Assembly: GCA_013127575.1 (NCBI GenBank)
Contig: CP053418.1
Location: forward strand, 1,178,001-1,242,000
Length of the DNA: 64,000 nucleotides
Direction of reading: 5' to 3'
DNA from: Ramlibacter terrae
Lineage (GTDB): Bacteria; Pseudomonadota; Gammaproteobacteria; Burkholderiales; Burkholderiaceae_C
Positions 50,972-61,242 of the stretch are shown in pieces. Position numbers and translations under genes: made by a program. The notes beneath the pieces were generated by a model. It saw only the letters and a program-made list of their open reading frames with translations. It was not told the origin of the DNA and searched no databases. Position 1 is the first letter of the stretch, and the number at the start of each line of letters is the position of its first letter.

Positions 50972-51900
50972 ATGGCAAGACCCCGGGACAAGGTCATCAT
51001 CTCGTGCGCCGTCACGGGCTCGGTGCACACGCCAACGATGTCGCCGTACCTGCCGCTGTCGCCGGGCGACATCGCCCGGCAGGCGATCGAAGCGGCGAAC
51101 GCCGGCGCCGCCATCCTGCACCTGCATGCGCGCGACCCCGGCGACGGCCGCCCGACGGCCGATCCGAGGGTGTTCGACGCGTTCGTGCCGCGCATTCGCG
51201 AAGCCACCGACGCCGTCATCAACATCACCACCGGCGGCAGCACGCGCATGACGATGGAAGAGCGCCTCGCCTATCCGCTGCAGCTGAAGCCGGAGATGTG
51301 TTCGCTGAACATGGGCTCGATGAACTTCTCCATCCACCCGGCGGCCCGGAAGATCCAGCAGTGGCGCTACGACTGGGAGAAGCCGTACATCGAGGGCATG
51401 GAAGACCTGATCTTCCGCAACACCTTCCGCGACATCCGCCACATCCTGAAGGTGCTGGGCGACGACTGCGGCACGCGCTTCGAGTTCGAGTGCTACGACG
51501 TCGGCCACCTCTACACGCTGGCGCACTTCCGCGACGAGGGCCTGGTGCAGGGGCCGCTCTTCATCCGGGGCATCTTCGGCATCCTCGGCGGCATCGGCCC
51601 CGACGCCGAGAACCTGATGTTCATGAAGAACACCGCCGACCGGCTGTTCGGCGACGGCTACCGCTTCTCCGTGCTCGGCGCCGGGCGCCACCAGATGCCG
51701 CTGCTGACGATGGGCGCGGTGCTCGGCGGCAACGTGCGCGTGGGCCTCGAGGACAGCCTCTACCGGGCAAGGGACAGCTCGCCAAATCGTGCGCCGAGCA
51801 GGTGCTGAAGATCCGCCGGATCCTCGAAGAACTCTCGCTGGAGATCGCCACGCCCGACGAGGCGCGCGCGATGCTGGACTTGAAAGGAAGGAAGACATGA
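50972..51900 (+). CDS. Beta-keto acid cleavage enzyme (BKACE, DUF849)
   Basis: Zinc-dependent TIM-barrel enzyme of about 310 residues of the BKACE family, which condenses a beta-keto acid with acetyl-CoA to give acetoacetate and a new acyl-CoA. Motifs are KVIISCAVTGSVHTPTMSPY at the start, AAILHLHARDPGDGRPTADP near 46 with the metal-binding HxH, NITTGGSTRM near 88, CSLNMGSMNF and EFECYDVGHLY. A break near 51764 repairs to CCTGG (SLYLGKGQLAKSCAEQ). It is in an operon with importer and dehydrogenase genes, so a beta-keto acid is probably an intermediate here. Confidence 0.88.
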
Positions 51901-52816
51901 TGGAGCAGTTGCAGGGCCGCGTGGCCGTGGTCACCGGCGCGGGAGGCGGATTGGGCCGCGCGCATGCATTGGAGCTGGCGCGGCACGGCGCGCGCCTGGT
52001 GCTCAACGACCGGGCGGCGACCGCGAGGGATCGCCCGTGGCGCAGGTAGCGGAGGAGATCCGCCGCCGTGGCGGCGAGGCGATCGTCGACGGCGGCAGCG
52101 TGACGGACGCGGCCGCGATGGAGGCGCTGGTCGCCCATGCAGTCGAACGCTGGGGGCGGCTCGACATCCTCGTGAACAACGCCGGGATCCTGCGCGACCG
52201 CTCGTTCCCCAAGATGACGCTGGACGACTTCCGCGCGGTGTTCGAAGTGCACGTGATGGGCGCGGTCAACTGCACGAAAGCCGCACGGGAACCGATGCGT
52301 TCGCAGAAGCACGGACGGATCGTGCTGACCACCTCGTCGTCGGGCCTGTACGGCAACTTCGGCCGGGCCAACTACGGCGCGGCCAAGATGGCGCTGGTCG
52401 GCCTGATGCAGACGCTGGCGCTGGAAGGCGCCCGCCACGACATCCGCGTGAACTGCCTTGCGCCCAGCGCGGCCACCGGCATGACCGCGGGCGTGCTGCC
52501 GCCGGAAGCGCTGGCGGGCCTGGCGCCGGAAAAGGTGAGCCCCGGCCTGCTCGCGCTGGTCGGCGACGACGCGCCGACGCGAATGATCCTGCTGGCGGGC
52601 GCCGGCAGCTTCGAAGCGGCGCACGTGACCATGACGCGCGGCGTCTTCATCGAGGAAGGCGAAGACGCCGCGCTCGCGGTGCAGCGCCGGCTGGGCGAGG
52701 TCGCCGCGCGCAAGGGCGAGGTGGTGCCCGGTTCCGGCTGGGAGCAATACCGGCTGGAACTTTCCAAGGCCGGCCTCGCCGGCCAGTCCCAATCAACCAC
52801 GACGGAGACGACATGA
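51897..52816 (+). CDS. SDR-family oxidoreductase (hydroxyacyl-CoA dehydrogenase-like)
   Basis: Short-chain dehydrogenase of about 306 residues. GRVAVVTGAGGGLGRAHALE near residue 7 and LVLNDLGGDREGSPVAQVAE after CCTGG repair near 52019 resemble the (3R)-hydroxyacyl-CoA dehydrogenase part of MFE-2 proteins. The catalytic region is TTSSSGLYGNFGRANYGAAK near 140-157. The C-terminal extension TRGVFIEEGEDAALAVQRRL is also seen in that group. It overlaps the BKACE stop and the tannase start, so the three are coupled; it may make or use the keto acid cut by BKACE. Confidence 0.85.
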
Positions 52817-54506
52817 ACCCTGCGAACTTCAAGATGGGCGCGCGAGCGCAACTGGGCCTGCTGGCGGCGATGGCGCTCGCGGGATGCGGCGGCGGCGGCA
52901 GCGCCGATGCGGCCGAACCGATGGCCTGCGCGGCGCTGGCCGGCATGGCCATTCCCGCGTCGGCCATCGGGCTGCCGACCTCCGGCGGCACCGTGACCTC
53001 CGCGGTCGTCATGCCCGCGGCCGGCGCGGTGCCGGAGCATTGCCTGGTCAACGCCAGCATCTCGCCGGTCGACGCTTCGGCGCCGAAGATCATGCTGCGT
53101 ATCGCGATGCCCACCAGCTGGAACACCAAGGTGCTCATGTACGGCGGCGGCGGCTTCGACGGCTCCATCCCCAACGTGGCGGGCAATGTGCCGGCCGGCT
53201 CGCCCGACCAGCCGCTGCCGCTCGCGCGTGGCTACGCGGTCTTCGCCAGCGACTCCGGCCACCAGGCCGGCCCGCGCGGCTCGCTCGACGGATCCTTCGG
53301 ACTCAACGACGAAGCGCTGCGCAACTTCGGCGGCGATGCCCTGAAGAAGACACGCGATGCGTCGGTGTTCCTGGTGAAGGCGCGCTACGGCAACGCACCG
53401 GCGAAGGCCTACTTCGCCGGCGGCTCCACGGGCGGACGCGAAGCGATCCAGAGCATCCAGCGCTGGCCCGACGACTGGAACGGCGCGGTCGCGTGGTACC
53501 CCGCATGGAACCAGGCTTCGGCGATGCTGGGCGGGCAGAAGGCCACGCTCTCGCTGGCGAAGCCCGGCGCGTACCCGAGCGGCGGCAAGCGGCAGGCGCT
53601 GTTGACGTCCGCCCTGCAGGCGTGCGACGCGCTCGACGGCGTCACCGACGGCCTCGTCAGCAACCAGGCCGCGTGCAATGCGCGCTTCGACCCGGCCACC
53701 GCGATGCTGAACGGCGCGCCGCTGCGCTGCCCGGGCGGCGCCGACACCGGCGAGAGTTGCCTGTCGGACGCGCAGATCGAAGCGGTCAAGGCGATGAACG
53801 CGCCCGTGAAGTTCGGCTTCGCGCTCGGCAGCGGCGAGACCGGCTACCCGGGCTACAACGTGTGGGGCGCCGACCTCGGCATCCCGACGATCGTCACGCC
53901 GGTGCAGCCGACGGTGGTGTTCCTCAACCTGAACGCCACGCAGCCGGCCAACCCGATGCTGCCCACCACGCCGTACATCAGCCAGCAACTGGACCGGTGC
54001 TCAAGAACATCATCACGCGGGACCAGGCGTTCGACCCGCTGACGTTCGACCCGACGCAGGCGCAATCGGCCGCCATGGTGGCGCGCTGGGGCGAGTTCAG
54101 CAAGATGCTCGACCAGCCGGCGGACCTGCGCGGCTTCATGGGCCGCGGCGGCAAGCTGCTGCTGGCGCACGGCGTGCACGACGTGCTGGTCAGCTCGCGC
54201 GCCACGGCGGACTACTACAACCGCCTGGTGCGCAACTTCGGGCAGCCGCAGGTGGACAGCTTCGTTCGCTACTACGAGGTGCCGGGCTTCGGCCACGCGG
54301 TGAGCAGCCAGTTCAACGCGACGTGGGACTCGCTCACCGCGCTGGAGCAATGGGCCGAGCGGGGCGTGCCGCCGGCGGCGCAGGTGACGAAGGACACGGT
54401 CGGCGTTCCCGGGCGCACCCGGCCCCTGTGCGACCACCCGAAGTGGGCGCGCTACAAGGGCGCCGGCGACGTCAATGCGGCGGCTTCGTTCGACTGCGTG
54501 AACTGA
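52813..54506 (+). CDS. Tannase/feruloyl esterase family lipoprotein
   Basis: Secreted serine esterase of about 565 residues. The signal LLAAMALAGC marks a lipoprotein cut before Cys, followed by a Gly run. The nucleophile elbow is KAYFAGGSTGGREAIQSIQ near residue 200; the Asp region is LLAHGVHDVLVSSRATADYY, and the His is in VPGFGHAVSSQF. Family members usually have Cys just before the Ser and just after the His (the CS-D-HC disulfide); here these are Gly and Ala. A break near 53994 repairs to CCTGG (QQLDLVLKNIITRDQ). It may release an acid from an ester outside the cell for the importer of this operon. Confidence 0.85.
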
Positions 54507-55308
54507 TCGCGGGACCGGCGCGCGAGGAAGTCCAGCACCAGCCGGTTGAATGCGGCGGGCTTCTCGAAGTAGGTCGAGTGGCCCGCGTCCGGCACCACCA
54601 CGACCTCGCTCTCCGGAATGAGGTCCGCCGCCTCGTGCATCACGGCCGCCGGCACGATCGGGTCTTCGCTGCCCACCAGCAGGAGCGTGGGGCGGCGGAC
54701 GTCGGCCAGCGCGGACCTCGGCAGCAGGTGCTCCGGCGCCAGTGCGGCGGCCAGCGCCTTGCCCCAGTCGGCCGCGGCGAGGCTGTGCGCGCTCGGGTTG
54801 AAGTGGTTGATCTGCGCGTAGAGCGCCGCCTTGGCGGGCTCGTGCTCCGAGGAACCAAGGGCCCAGCGAGCGCTGCTCGATCGTCACGGCGCGGTGGGTG
54901 AGTTGCCGTTTCGCGATGATGTCCAGCAGCACCGGATGGTCGATGGCCAGCGAGGTGTCGCAGCCGACGAAGGCCGATACGCGGGCGGGATGGCGCAATG
55001 CCAGCCGCAGGCCGATCATGCCGCCGAGCGACTGGCCGACGATCGCCGCGCGGTCGATCTTTTTTCTGGTCGAGGATCGCGAGCACGTCCTGCACGAACA
55101 GGTGCAGCGCGAACTCGTCGAGCGGTGCGACCGAGCGCCCGAAGCAGCGCACGTCCATCGTGATGCAGGTGTGCCGTTCGCCGAACGCAGGCAGCTGCTG
55201 CCACCACGTCGCCGCGTTGGAGCCGGCGCCGTGGATGAACAGCACGGCCGGGCCGGCGCCGTGGCGTTCGTAGTAGATGTTGCGGGAACCGGATGCGGCG
55301 AACGGCAT
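54452..55308 (-). CDS. Alpha/beta hydrolase (3-oxoadipate enol-lactonase-like)
   Basis: Hydrolase of about 285 residues. It begins SGSRNIYYERHGAGPAVLFI, with HGAGSNAATWWQQLP as oxyanion loop, the elbow AAIVGQSLGGMIGLRLALRH near 95, TLLLVGSEDPIVPAA with the Asp and PDAGHSTYFEKPAAFN with the His. A break near 55062 lies in an A-run after CCAG; one near 54856 is an extra C in CCTGG (PWFLEHEPAKAALYAQ). The end is uncertain: the printed stop at 54452 overlaps the convergent tannase gene by 55 bases. Confidence 0.8.
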
Positions 55309-55316
55309 GGCTTCAG

Positions 55317-56285
55317 TTCGCCTTCAGGTTCAGGCTGCGGGTGAGCTGCCCCCAGCGCTCGGTGTCGCTCTTCACGAGCTGTCCGTACTGCTCCGGCGTC
55401 GCCTTCATCGGCTCCATGCCGTCGGCGATGAGGAGTGTGTTGAGCGTGGGGTTGGCCAGCGCCTGTTCCAGCGCGGCATGGATCCTGCGCACCACCTGCG
55501 GCGGCGTGCCCTTCGGCGCCGAGAGGCCGACCCGGGGAACTTACCGTGAGTTGCTTGTAGCCCAGCTCCGCGAAGGTCGGGACCTCGGGCACGGACGCCA
55601 TGCGGGTGGCGCTCGAAACCGCCAGCACCTTGAGCTTGTTGGCCTTGACGTGCGGCATCGCGGCGTTGGGCGGGATCACCAGCACCGACACCACGCCGGC
55701 CAGCACGTCCTGCAGCGCCGGCGCGCCGCCCTTGTAGGCCACGTGCGTCATCGTCGTGCCGGTGGCGCGCTGCAGTTGCTCCATCACGAGGTGACCGGTG
55801 CTGCCGGGGCCCGAACTGGCGTAGTTGATCTTGCCCGGCTCGCGCTTCGCCTGCGCCACCAGCTCCCGGAAGCTGTCGATGCCGGCGTCGCTGCGAACCA
55901 CCAGCCATTGCGCGCCGCCGCCGATCACGCCGACGTGCGCGAAGTCGTTGACGATGTCGAACGGCACCTTGTCGTAGATGCCCGCGGCGATGGTGTTCAG
56001 CATGCCGGTCATGGTGAGCGTGTAGCCGTCGGGCGCGGCGGTGGCGCCCGCCTGCGTGCCGACGATGTTGCCCGCGCTGGGCCTGTTCTCCACGACGACC
56101 GGCTGCTTGAGCACCACCGACATCTCCTGCGCGAGCGGACGCATGATGCGGTCGAACGGGCCCGCGGCGGGCGCCGGGACGATGATGCGGACGGGTTTGG
56201 TGGGCCAGTCCTGCGCCGGGGCCGGGGTGGTGCCGGCGGCCAGCGCGAGCGTGGCGGCCGCGGCGAAACGGAAGAGGGTGTTCAA
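55317..56285 (-). CDS. Tripartite tricarboxylate (Bug/TctC) receptor
   Basis: Periplasmic receptor of about 323 residues. A TTG start at 56285 after GAGACAAG gives a clean signal peptide (LNTLFRFAAAATLALAAG); an upstream ATG at 56333 is possible but adds a basic stretch. Then DWPTKPVRIIVPAPAAGPFD and VVENRPSAGNIVGTQAGATA, with Ser replacing Gly in the usual ENRPGA. THVAYKGGAPALQDVLAGVV is the mid-protein mark. A two-base break near 55536 repairs to CCTGG (SSPWVGLSAPKGTPPQ). It precedes the alpha/beta hydrolase by 8 bases. Confidence 0.85.
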
Positions 56286-56351
56286 GGCTTGTCTCTGGGG
56301 CGCCGGTCGTCGTGCGAACGGCTTGCGCCGCATCTTGATCGCGTGCGCCGG

Positions 56352-56398
56352 CCTTGCCCAATTAATTCGGCGCGGCCGCTATTAGACTTTGCGATACC
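56352..56398. promoter_or_regulatory. Divergent promoter region with AATTAATT palindrome
   Basis: An AT-rich patch with the palindrome AATTAATT lies between the Bug gene (minus) and the LysR gene (plus). It also overlaps the short 5' extension that would exist if the Bug gene began further upstream. Likely LysR operator and promoter zone, by position. Confidence 0.35.
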
Positions 56399-57362
56399 TT
56401 GGACCTCTCTTCCTCCGTCGTCCTCAGCCGCATGCTCGCCCGGGGCAAGTTCCGGCACGTGCAGGTGCTGCTGAAGCTCGCCGAACTCGGCAGCGTGCAG
56501 CGCACGGCCGATGCGATCGGCATGACGCAATCGTCTGTGACGCAGACGCTCGCCTACCTCGAACGCATGCTGGAAACGCAACTGTTCCACCGGCATGCGC
56601 GGGGTGTCCGCCCGACGGCCGCCGGCGCCACCCTGTTGCCCGTGGCGCGCCAGCTGCTGCATGGCCTCACCGAAGGCGCCGAAGTGATCGCGCTGCACCA
56701 TCGCCGTGGGAAAGCACGGTCCGCCTGCTGGCATCGGCTGCGGCGACGCAAGGTTTGCTGGTGCAGGCGCTGCTGCGCTTCAACGCGCAAGCGCCGCAGG
56801 TTCAGGTGCAGTTGCGTGAAGCGGAAGGCGAAGACCAGCTGCTCGCGATCGCGCGCGGCGAGGTCGACGGTCGCCTGCCGCAAGCCTCCCGTGATCCCCG
56901 AGGGTTGGCACTTCCAGCCCCTGCTCGACGACCGGCTGGCGGTGGTGTGCCGCAGCGACAACCCGCTGGCGCGCGCACGGCGCGTCGGCTGGGCGCAGCT
57001 GGCCGAGGAAACACGGATGCTGCTGCCGGCGGGCTGGCGGCGCGCGAGCGCTTCGACGCGCTGCTGCCGCGCTTTCCGCATGCGCCGAAGGTGCATCCGC
57101 TCGTGACGCGCTCGCCCGCGATGATGTCGGCGCTGCTCCTGCAGTGCCGGCTGGTGGCGCTGCTGCCGGTGAACCTGGTGCGTCCGCTGGTGGATGCGGG
57201 CCGGTGGTGGAACTGCGGCTGGGCGAGGCGATGCCGATCGAGCCGCTCGGGCTGCTACGGCCCGACGCCGGGCTCGGCGCGGGCGCGACGCTGTTCAGCG
57301 ACTACCTCGCGGCGCACTTCGGCGGCAAGGTTCCTAGTCCGCCTTCGCGCCGGTCGCCTTGA
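56399..57362 (+). CDS. LysR-family transcriptional regulator
   Basis: Regulator of about 322 residues. The winged helix is HVQVLLKLAELGSVQRTADA followed by IGMTQSSVTQTLAYLERMLE, close to the GbpR/CbbR-like set. The start is uncertain: TTG at 56399 or ATG at 56432. Breaks near 56890 (two adjacent, fitting CCAGG read as CAAG and CCTGG read as CCCG), 57038 and 57199 repair to CCWGG; one near 56708 is not explained. RLPPGLLVIPEGWHFQPLLD and CRLVALLPVNLVRPLVDAG are effector-domain parts. It is divergent from the Bug-hydrolase pair and overlaps the end of the convergent Bug gene. Confidence 0.8.
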
Positions 57363-58311
57363 TCACCTCGCCCCAGCGCGGGATCTCCGACTTGATCCAG
57401 CTGCCGAACTGCTCGGGCGTGGTGGCGACCACCTCGAACTCCATCTCGTGCAGCCGCCTGGTGATCTCGGGCGAGTTCAGGATCTTCACGATCTCGCGGT
57501 GGTAGCGGTCGATGATGGGCCGCGGCGTGCCGGCCGTGGTGAGGAAGCCGATCCACGAAGTGGCCTCGAAATCCTTGTACCCCAGCTCGATCAGCGTCGG
57601 CACTTCGGGCGTGCTGGCGAACCGCTTGGTGCCGCTGGAGGCCAGCAGCTTGAGCTTGCCCTCCTTGGCGAACTGCTGCACGTTGCCCGGCACCATGAAG
57701 GCGGCGTGCACGTTGCCGGCGAGCAGGTCCGTCACCGCCGGGCCCGCGCCGCCGGTAGGGGATGTGCGTGATGTGCACCTTGGACGCCAGCTTGAGCATT
57801 TCCATCGTGAGGTGCGAGGCGCTGCCGACCGCGATCGATGCATAGGAGAACTTGGCGGGCGACGCCTTGGCCTTGGCGATCAGGTCCTGCACGCTCGTGA
57901 TGCCGGAGTTGGCGTTGACCACCGGTACTGGGGCGTCTTCACGGCCAGCGTGATCGGCGCCAGGTCCTTCACCGGGTCGTACGGCATCTTGTCGAACAGC
58001 GTGACGTTGATCGCCATCGGCCCGTTGTAGCCGATCAGCAGCGTGTGGCCGTCGGGCGCGGCCTTCGCCACCATGTCGGCGCCGATGTTGCCGCCCGCGC
58101 CCGGCTTGTTCTCCACGATCACCGGCTGGCCGATCGCCTCCTGCAGCTTGGGCGCCACCAGCCGCGCCAGCACGTCGTTGGTGCTGCCGACGATGGGGAC
58201 GATGATGCGCACCGGCTTGCTCGGCGCCCACTCCGGGGCCTGCGCGAAGGCGCCGCTGCACAAGGTGGCGGCCGCCAGCGCGAGGACGGCGCGTCGGTGG
58301 ATGGTGTTCAT
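57334..58311 (-). CDS. Tripartite tricarboxylate (Bug/TctC) receptor
   Basis: Periplasmic receptor of about 327 residues. Signal MNTIHRRAVLALAAATLCSG; then PSKPVRIIVPIVGSTNDVLA and VIVENKPGAGGNIGADMVAK. Breaks near 57924 and 57757 (two bases) repair to CCWGG (TPQYLVVNANSGITS and HIPYQGGAGPAVTDLLAG). It is the last gene of the Rieske-SDR operon, 17 bases after the SDR, and shares 29 bases with the convergent LysR gene. It probably imports or senses the substrate of that oxygenase. Confidence 0.87.
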
Positions 58312-58328
58312 GGTCTGGTCTCCTGGTC

Positions 58329-59117
58329 TTATTTGATGTGCAGGCCGCCGTCCACCATCAGCGTCGTGCCGGTGATGAACGAGGCTTCGTCGGACGCGAG
58401 CCACAGGATCGGGTAGGCGATCTCCATGGGGTCGGCCCAGCGTCCGAGCAGCGACGTGTCCTGCCGCTGCATCTTCAGTTCCTCGACGCTGCGGCCCGCC
58501 GCCGTCGTGCGGTTCACGTGGAAGTCGGTCAGCGTCGAGCCCGGGCAGACGGCGTTCACGCGCACGCCGTGCCCGCTCTCCTCGAAGGCCAGCGTGCGCG
58601 TCATCGCCAGCATCGCCGCCTTGGTGGCGTCGTACAGGCCCATGCCCTTGCGGCCGGTGACGGCGTAGCAGGACGAGACGTTCACGATCGATCCGCGGCC
58701 GGCGGCGCGCAGCAGCGGCAGGGCGGCGCGGCAGTAGTTGGCGTTGCCCAGCATGTTGACGCCGACGACCGCCTGCCATTCCTGCGGCGTCGCGTCGGCC
58801 AGCGCGGCGTAGTTGCGCATCGCGGCGTTGTTCACCAGCACGTCGAGGCGGCCGAAGGCTTCGCCGCAGCGCCGGACCACCGCTTGCGCCGCTTCGGCGT
58901 CGGTGACGTCGGCGGCCACGAAGTCCACGCGTGCGGACGGCGTGCCTTCGCGCAGCGACCGCGCCGTGCGCTCGAGCGCCGCCGCATCGCGGTCCACCAG
59001 CATCACGCTGCCGCCTTCGGCGCAGACCAGCGAGGCCGTCGCCGCGCCGATGCCGGCGCCGCCGCCGGTGACCAGCGCCACCTTGCCCGCCATCCGCGTG
59101 CCCGGCGCCGCGCTCAC
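58329..59117 (-). CDS. SDR-family oxidoreductase
   Basis: Short-chain dehydrogenase of 262 residues, intact frame. A GTG start at 59117 overlaps the Rieske gene's stop (GTGA); the ATG at 59093 would also serve. Cofactor motif ALVTGGGAGIGAATASLVCA, NNAAMRNYAALADATPQEWQ, and the Ser-Tyr-Lys in NVSSCYAVTGRKGMGLYDAT followed by KAAM. It may dehydrogenate a cis-diol or alcohol made by the adjacent oxygenase. Confidence 0.88.
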   Translation of the reverse strand: MSAAPGTRMAGKVALVTGGGAGIGAATASLVCAEGGSVMLVDRDAAALERTARSLREGTPSARVDFVAADVTDAEAAQAVVRRCGEAFGRLDVLVNNAAMRNYAALADATPQEWQAVVGVNMLGNANYCRAALPLLRAAGRGSIVNVSSCYAVTGRKGMGLYDATKAAMLAMTRTLAFEESGHGVRVNAVCPGSTLTDFHVNRTTAAGRSVEELKMQRQDTSLLGRWADPMEIAYPILWLASDEASFITGTTLMVDGGLHIK

Positions 59118-60405
59118 AACGTGTAGACCGGTTGCGTGGTGGCGTCGCGCAGGTGCTCCTTCGCCCATTCCTGCGGCTTCTGTTCGCGCGGCAGCAGCAC
59201 GCCGGCGGCGCGCACGGCCTGCGAAGCGGCGGACAGCGCGGGCGGCTCGATGCCCTGTTCGAGATTGACGCCGGCTTCGTACAGCATGCGGCGCGCCATC
59301 ACGATGGCGCGGTCGCTGGGCAGCAGCTTCTCGGCGTCGTGGTCTGGATGGGCCCCATGCTCTCCTGCAGCGACGCGTCCTGCGCGGCGAAGCCGAACAC
59401 CCCGCTGAACGAGCGCCGCTCCTTCTGCGCCACGCGGTCGATCAGGTAGTCGTTGTCCTTGTTCTGCTTCGGGCGGAAGCTGCCCCCGGCACGTTGGTGC
59501 CCGGCTCGTACTCGCAGTGCACGCCCTTGCCGTCCTGCAGGTGGCGCAACTCGTCCTCGCTCAGCGGCTTGCCCGGATGGAAGTTGATGCTCCACGCCCA
59601 GCAGTGCTCGTCGTCGATCGGCACCCACACGTGGCCGCCCAGCGCGTGGTCGCCGAAGGGCGGGATCAGCGTGAACCACGGGAACATGAACTGCGTGACA
59701 CGCCAGTAGTACGAGTCCGGCTCGCCCATGCGCCGGCCGAACAAGGTCAGCCCGCCTTCGTGCCGCTCGATCTCGAACGTGACGTTGCCGTCCTTCTTGA
59801 TGTACTCGTTGGCCCCTGGTGCCCCTGGTGGAACGGGTCGCCGTCGACCTCGAACTTGTGCACGAACGACACGTGGCTGGTGTCGATGCCGCCTTCCATG
59901 GCCTGCAGGAAGTTGCACTCCTGCAGTCGCTTGAAACGAACACGTGGCTGGCCGGCAGGTTGGCCCATTCGACGCCGGGCGGTTCGGGCTGCTTGTCCTT
60001 CGGCCCCATGTACGCCCAGACCATGCCGGCGCGCTCGACGCAGGGGTAGCCCTTGATCGACATCTTCTCGCAGACCTGCGGGGCCTGCGGCACGTCGACG
60101 CACTTGCCGAGGATGTCGAACTTGAGCCCGTGGTACGAGCAGCGGATGCCGTTCTCCTCGTTGCGCCCGTAGTACAGCGACACGCCGCGGTGCGAGCAGA
60201 ACTCGCTGATCAGGCCGGCGCGGCCTTCCGAATCGCGGAAGGCCAGCAGCTTCTCGCCCGGGATCTGCACGCGAACCTGCGGGCCATCGGGTTCGGCGAT
60301 CTCGCTGCTCAGGAGGATGGGCACCCAGTAGCGCCGCAGCAGGTTGCCGGTGGGCGTGCCGGGGCCGGTGCGCACCAGCGTCTTCATCATTTCGTTGCCA
60401 GCCAT
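59114..60405 (-). CDS. Rieske aromatic ring-hydroxylating oxygenase, alpha subunit (phthalate-type)
   Basis: Terminal oxygenase of about 431 residues. Rieske ligands are in EFCSHRGVSLYYGRN near 70 and IRCSYHGLKFD near 90; the mononuclear iron site is EGGIDTSHVSFVHKFEVDGD near 180. The length and N-terminus (NEMMKTLVRTGPGTPTGNLL) fit the phthalate 4,5-dioxygenase-type single-subunit group. Breaks: 59936 (CCAGG read as CAAG), two extra G bases in CCAGG near 59825, 59487 and 59343. No reductase gene is adjacent; the VanB-like one at 26064 is over 30 kb away. A matching IclR operator lies just upstream. Confidence 0.87.
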
Positions 60406-60428
60406 GGTGTCCGTATCGCGAATTAAGT

Positions 60429-60443
60429 GTCCATTCTATGGAC
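60429..60443. promoter_or_regulatory. IclR-type operator GTCCA-N5-TGGAC upstream of the Rieske operon
   Basis: A perfect palindrome with arms GTCCA/TGGAC and a 5-base spacer (GTCCAT-TCT-ATGGAC if taken tightly) lies 24 bases before the Rieske start. The same arm layout recurs at 61248-61262 in front of the iclR gene. An additional TCGCGAA/TTCGCGA pair surrounds it. Confidence 0.6.
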
Positions 60444-60458
60444 TTCGCGAAAACGGGG

Positions 60459-61232
60459 TCAAGCTGAGCCGGAACCGCCGCCCGGGGCTTCCGTCAATCG
60501 CGCGGTCAGCGTGCGCAGGTGCTGGCCGAATTCGTGGACGCGGCGCTCGGTCAGGCGCACGTCCGGCCCGAAGGCGCCGAGCGATCCGGCCACATGGCCT
60601 TGCCGGTCGAAGAAGGGCGCGGCCACGGCGTAGGCGCCCCGGATCAGCTCGTTGTGGCCCAGCGCATAGCCGCGTTCGCGCGTGAGGCCGATCTCCGCGC
60701 GCACCCATTCCAGGTCGACGCCGGTGCCGGCCGCGAAGGCTTCGAGTTGCCCGTCGGCCAACGGGGTGAACGCCAGAATCGCGCGGCCGCTGGCGCCGCG
60801 CACCAGCTTCTCGCTGTAGCCCACGCCGCGGCGGAAACTGAGGGGCTGCGGGCTCTGCATCTCCGCCACGCACAGGCGCATGTCGCCGCGCGGCACGAAC
60901 AGGGCGACGGTCTCGGACGTGTACCCCCGGGCGTCGAGCATCACGGGCCGGGCGATCTCGGTCAGGTCGAGGCTGGAACTCCAGACATGCGACAGCCGCG
61001 CCACCGCCGGCCCGAGGCGGAAGCGCTGCGGTTCACCGGACGCGACCACGTAGCCCTTCTTCTCGAGCGTGTGCAGCAGGCGGTACAGCGTGGGCCGGCT
61101 CAGGCCGACGCGCCGGACCAGTTCGGCCACCAGCAGTTCGCCGTCTTCCGCCGAGAAGGCGGAGAGCACGTCGAGCGCCCTTTCCACCGCCCGGACGCCG
61201 CCGTCCGCGGATTTCTCTTCTTCCTGCGCCAT
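60459..61232 (-). CDS. IclR-family transcriptional regulator
   Basis: Regulator of 257 residues, intact frame. Winged helix: GVRAVERALDVLSAFSAEDG, then VAELVRRVGLSRPTLYRLLH and TLEKKGYV. Effector domain: ETVALFVPRGDMRLCVAEMQ, GYSEKLVRGASGRAILAF and GAYAVAAPFFDRQGHVAGSL. The ATG at 61232 with AAGGGG upstream is chosen; a GTG at 61253 lies inside the operator. It probably represses itself and the Rieske-SDR-Bug operon downstream, since the same palindrome stands before both. Confidence 0.9.
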   Translation of the reverse strand: MAQEEEKSADGGVRAVERALDVLSAFSAEDGELLVAELVRRVGLSRPTLYRLLHTLEKKGYVVASGEPQRFRLGPAVARLSHVWSSSLDLTEIARPVMLDARGYTSETVALFVPRGDMRLCVAEMQSPQPLSFRRGVGYSEKLVRGASGRAILAFTPLADGQLEAFAAGTGVDLEWVRAEIGLTRERGYALGHNELIRGAYAVAAPFFDRQGHVAGSLGAFGPDVRLTERRVHEFGQHLRTLTARLTEAPGGGSGSA

Positions 61233-61242
61233 GCCGCCCCTT

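Noticed and set aside
50285..52792. Long open frame of 835 codons on the minus strand opposite livF, BKACE and SDR
   Set aside because: It is rich in Arg, Ala and His with no domain pattern, as expected for antisense of GC-rich coding DNA.
53853..56333. One 826-residue open frame on the minus strand
   Set aside because: It joins a Bug receptor, part of the next hydrolase and antisense of the tannase gene through frame errors. The parts are separate genes.
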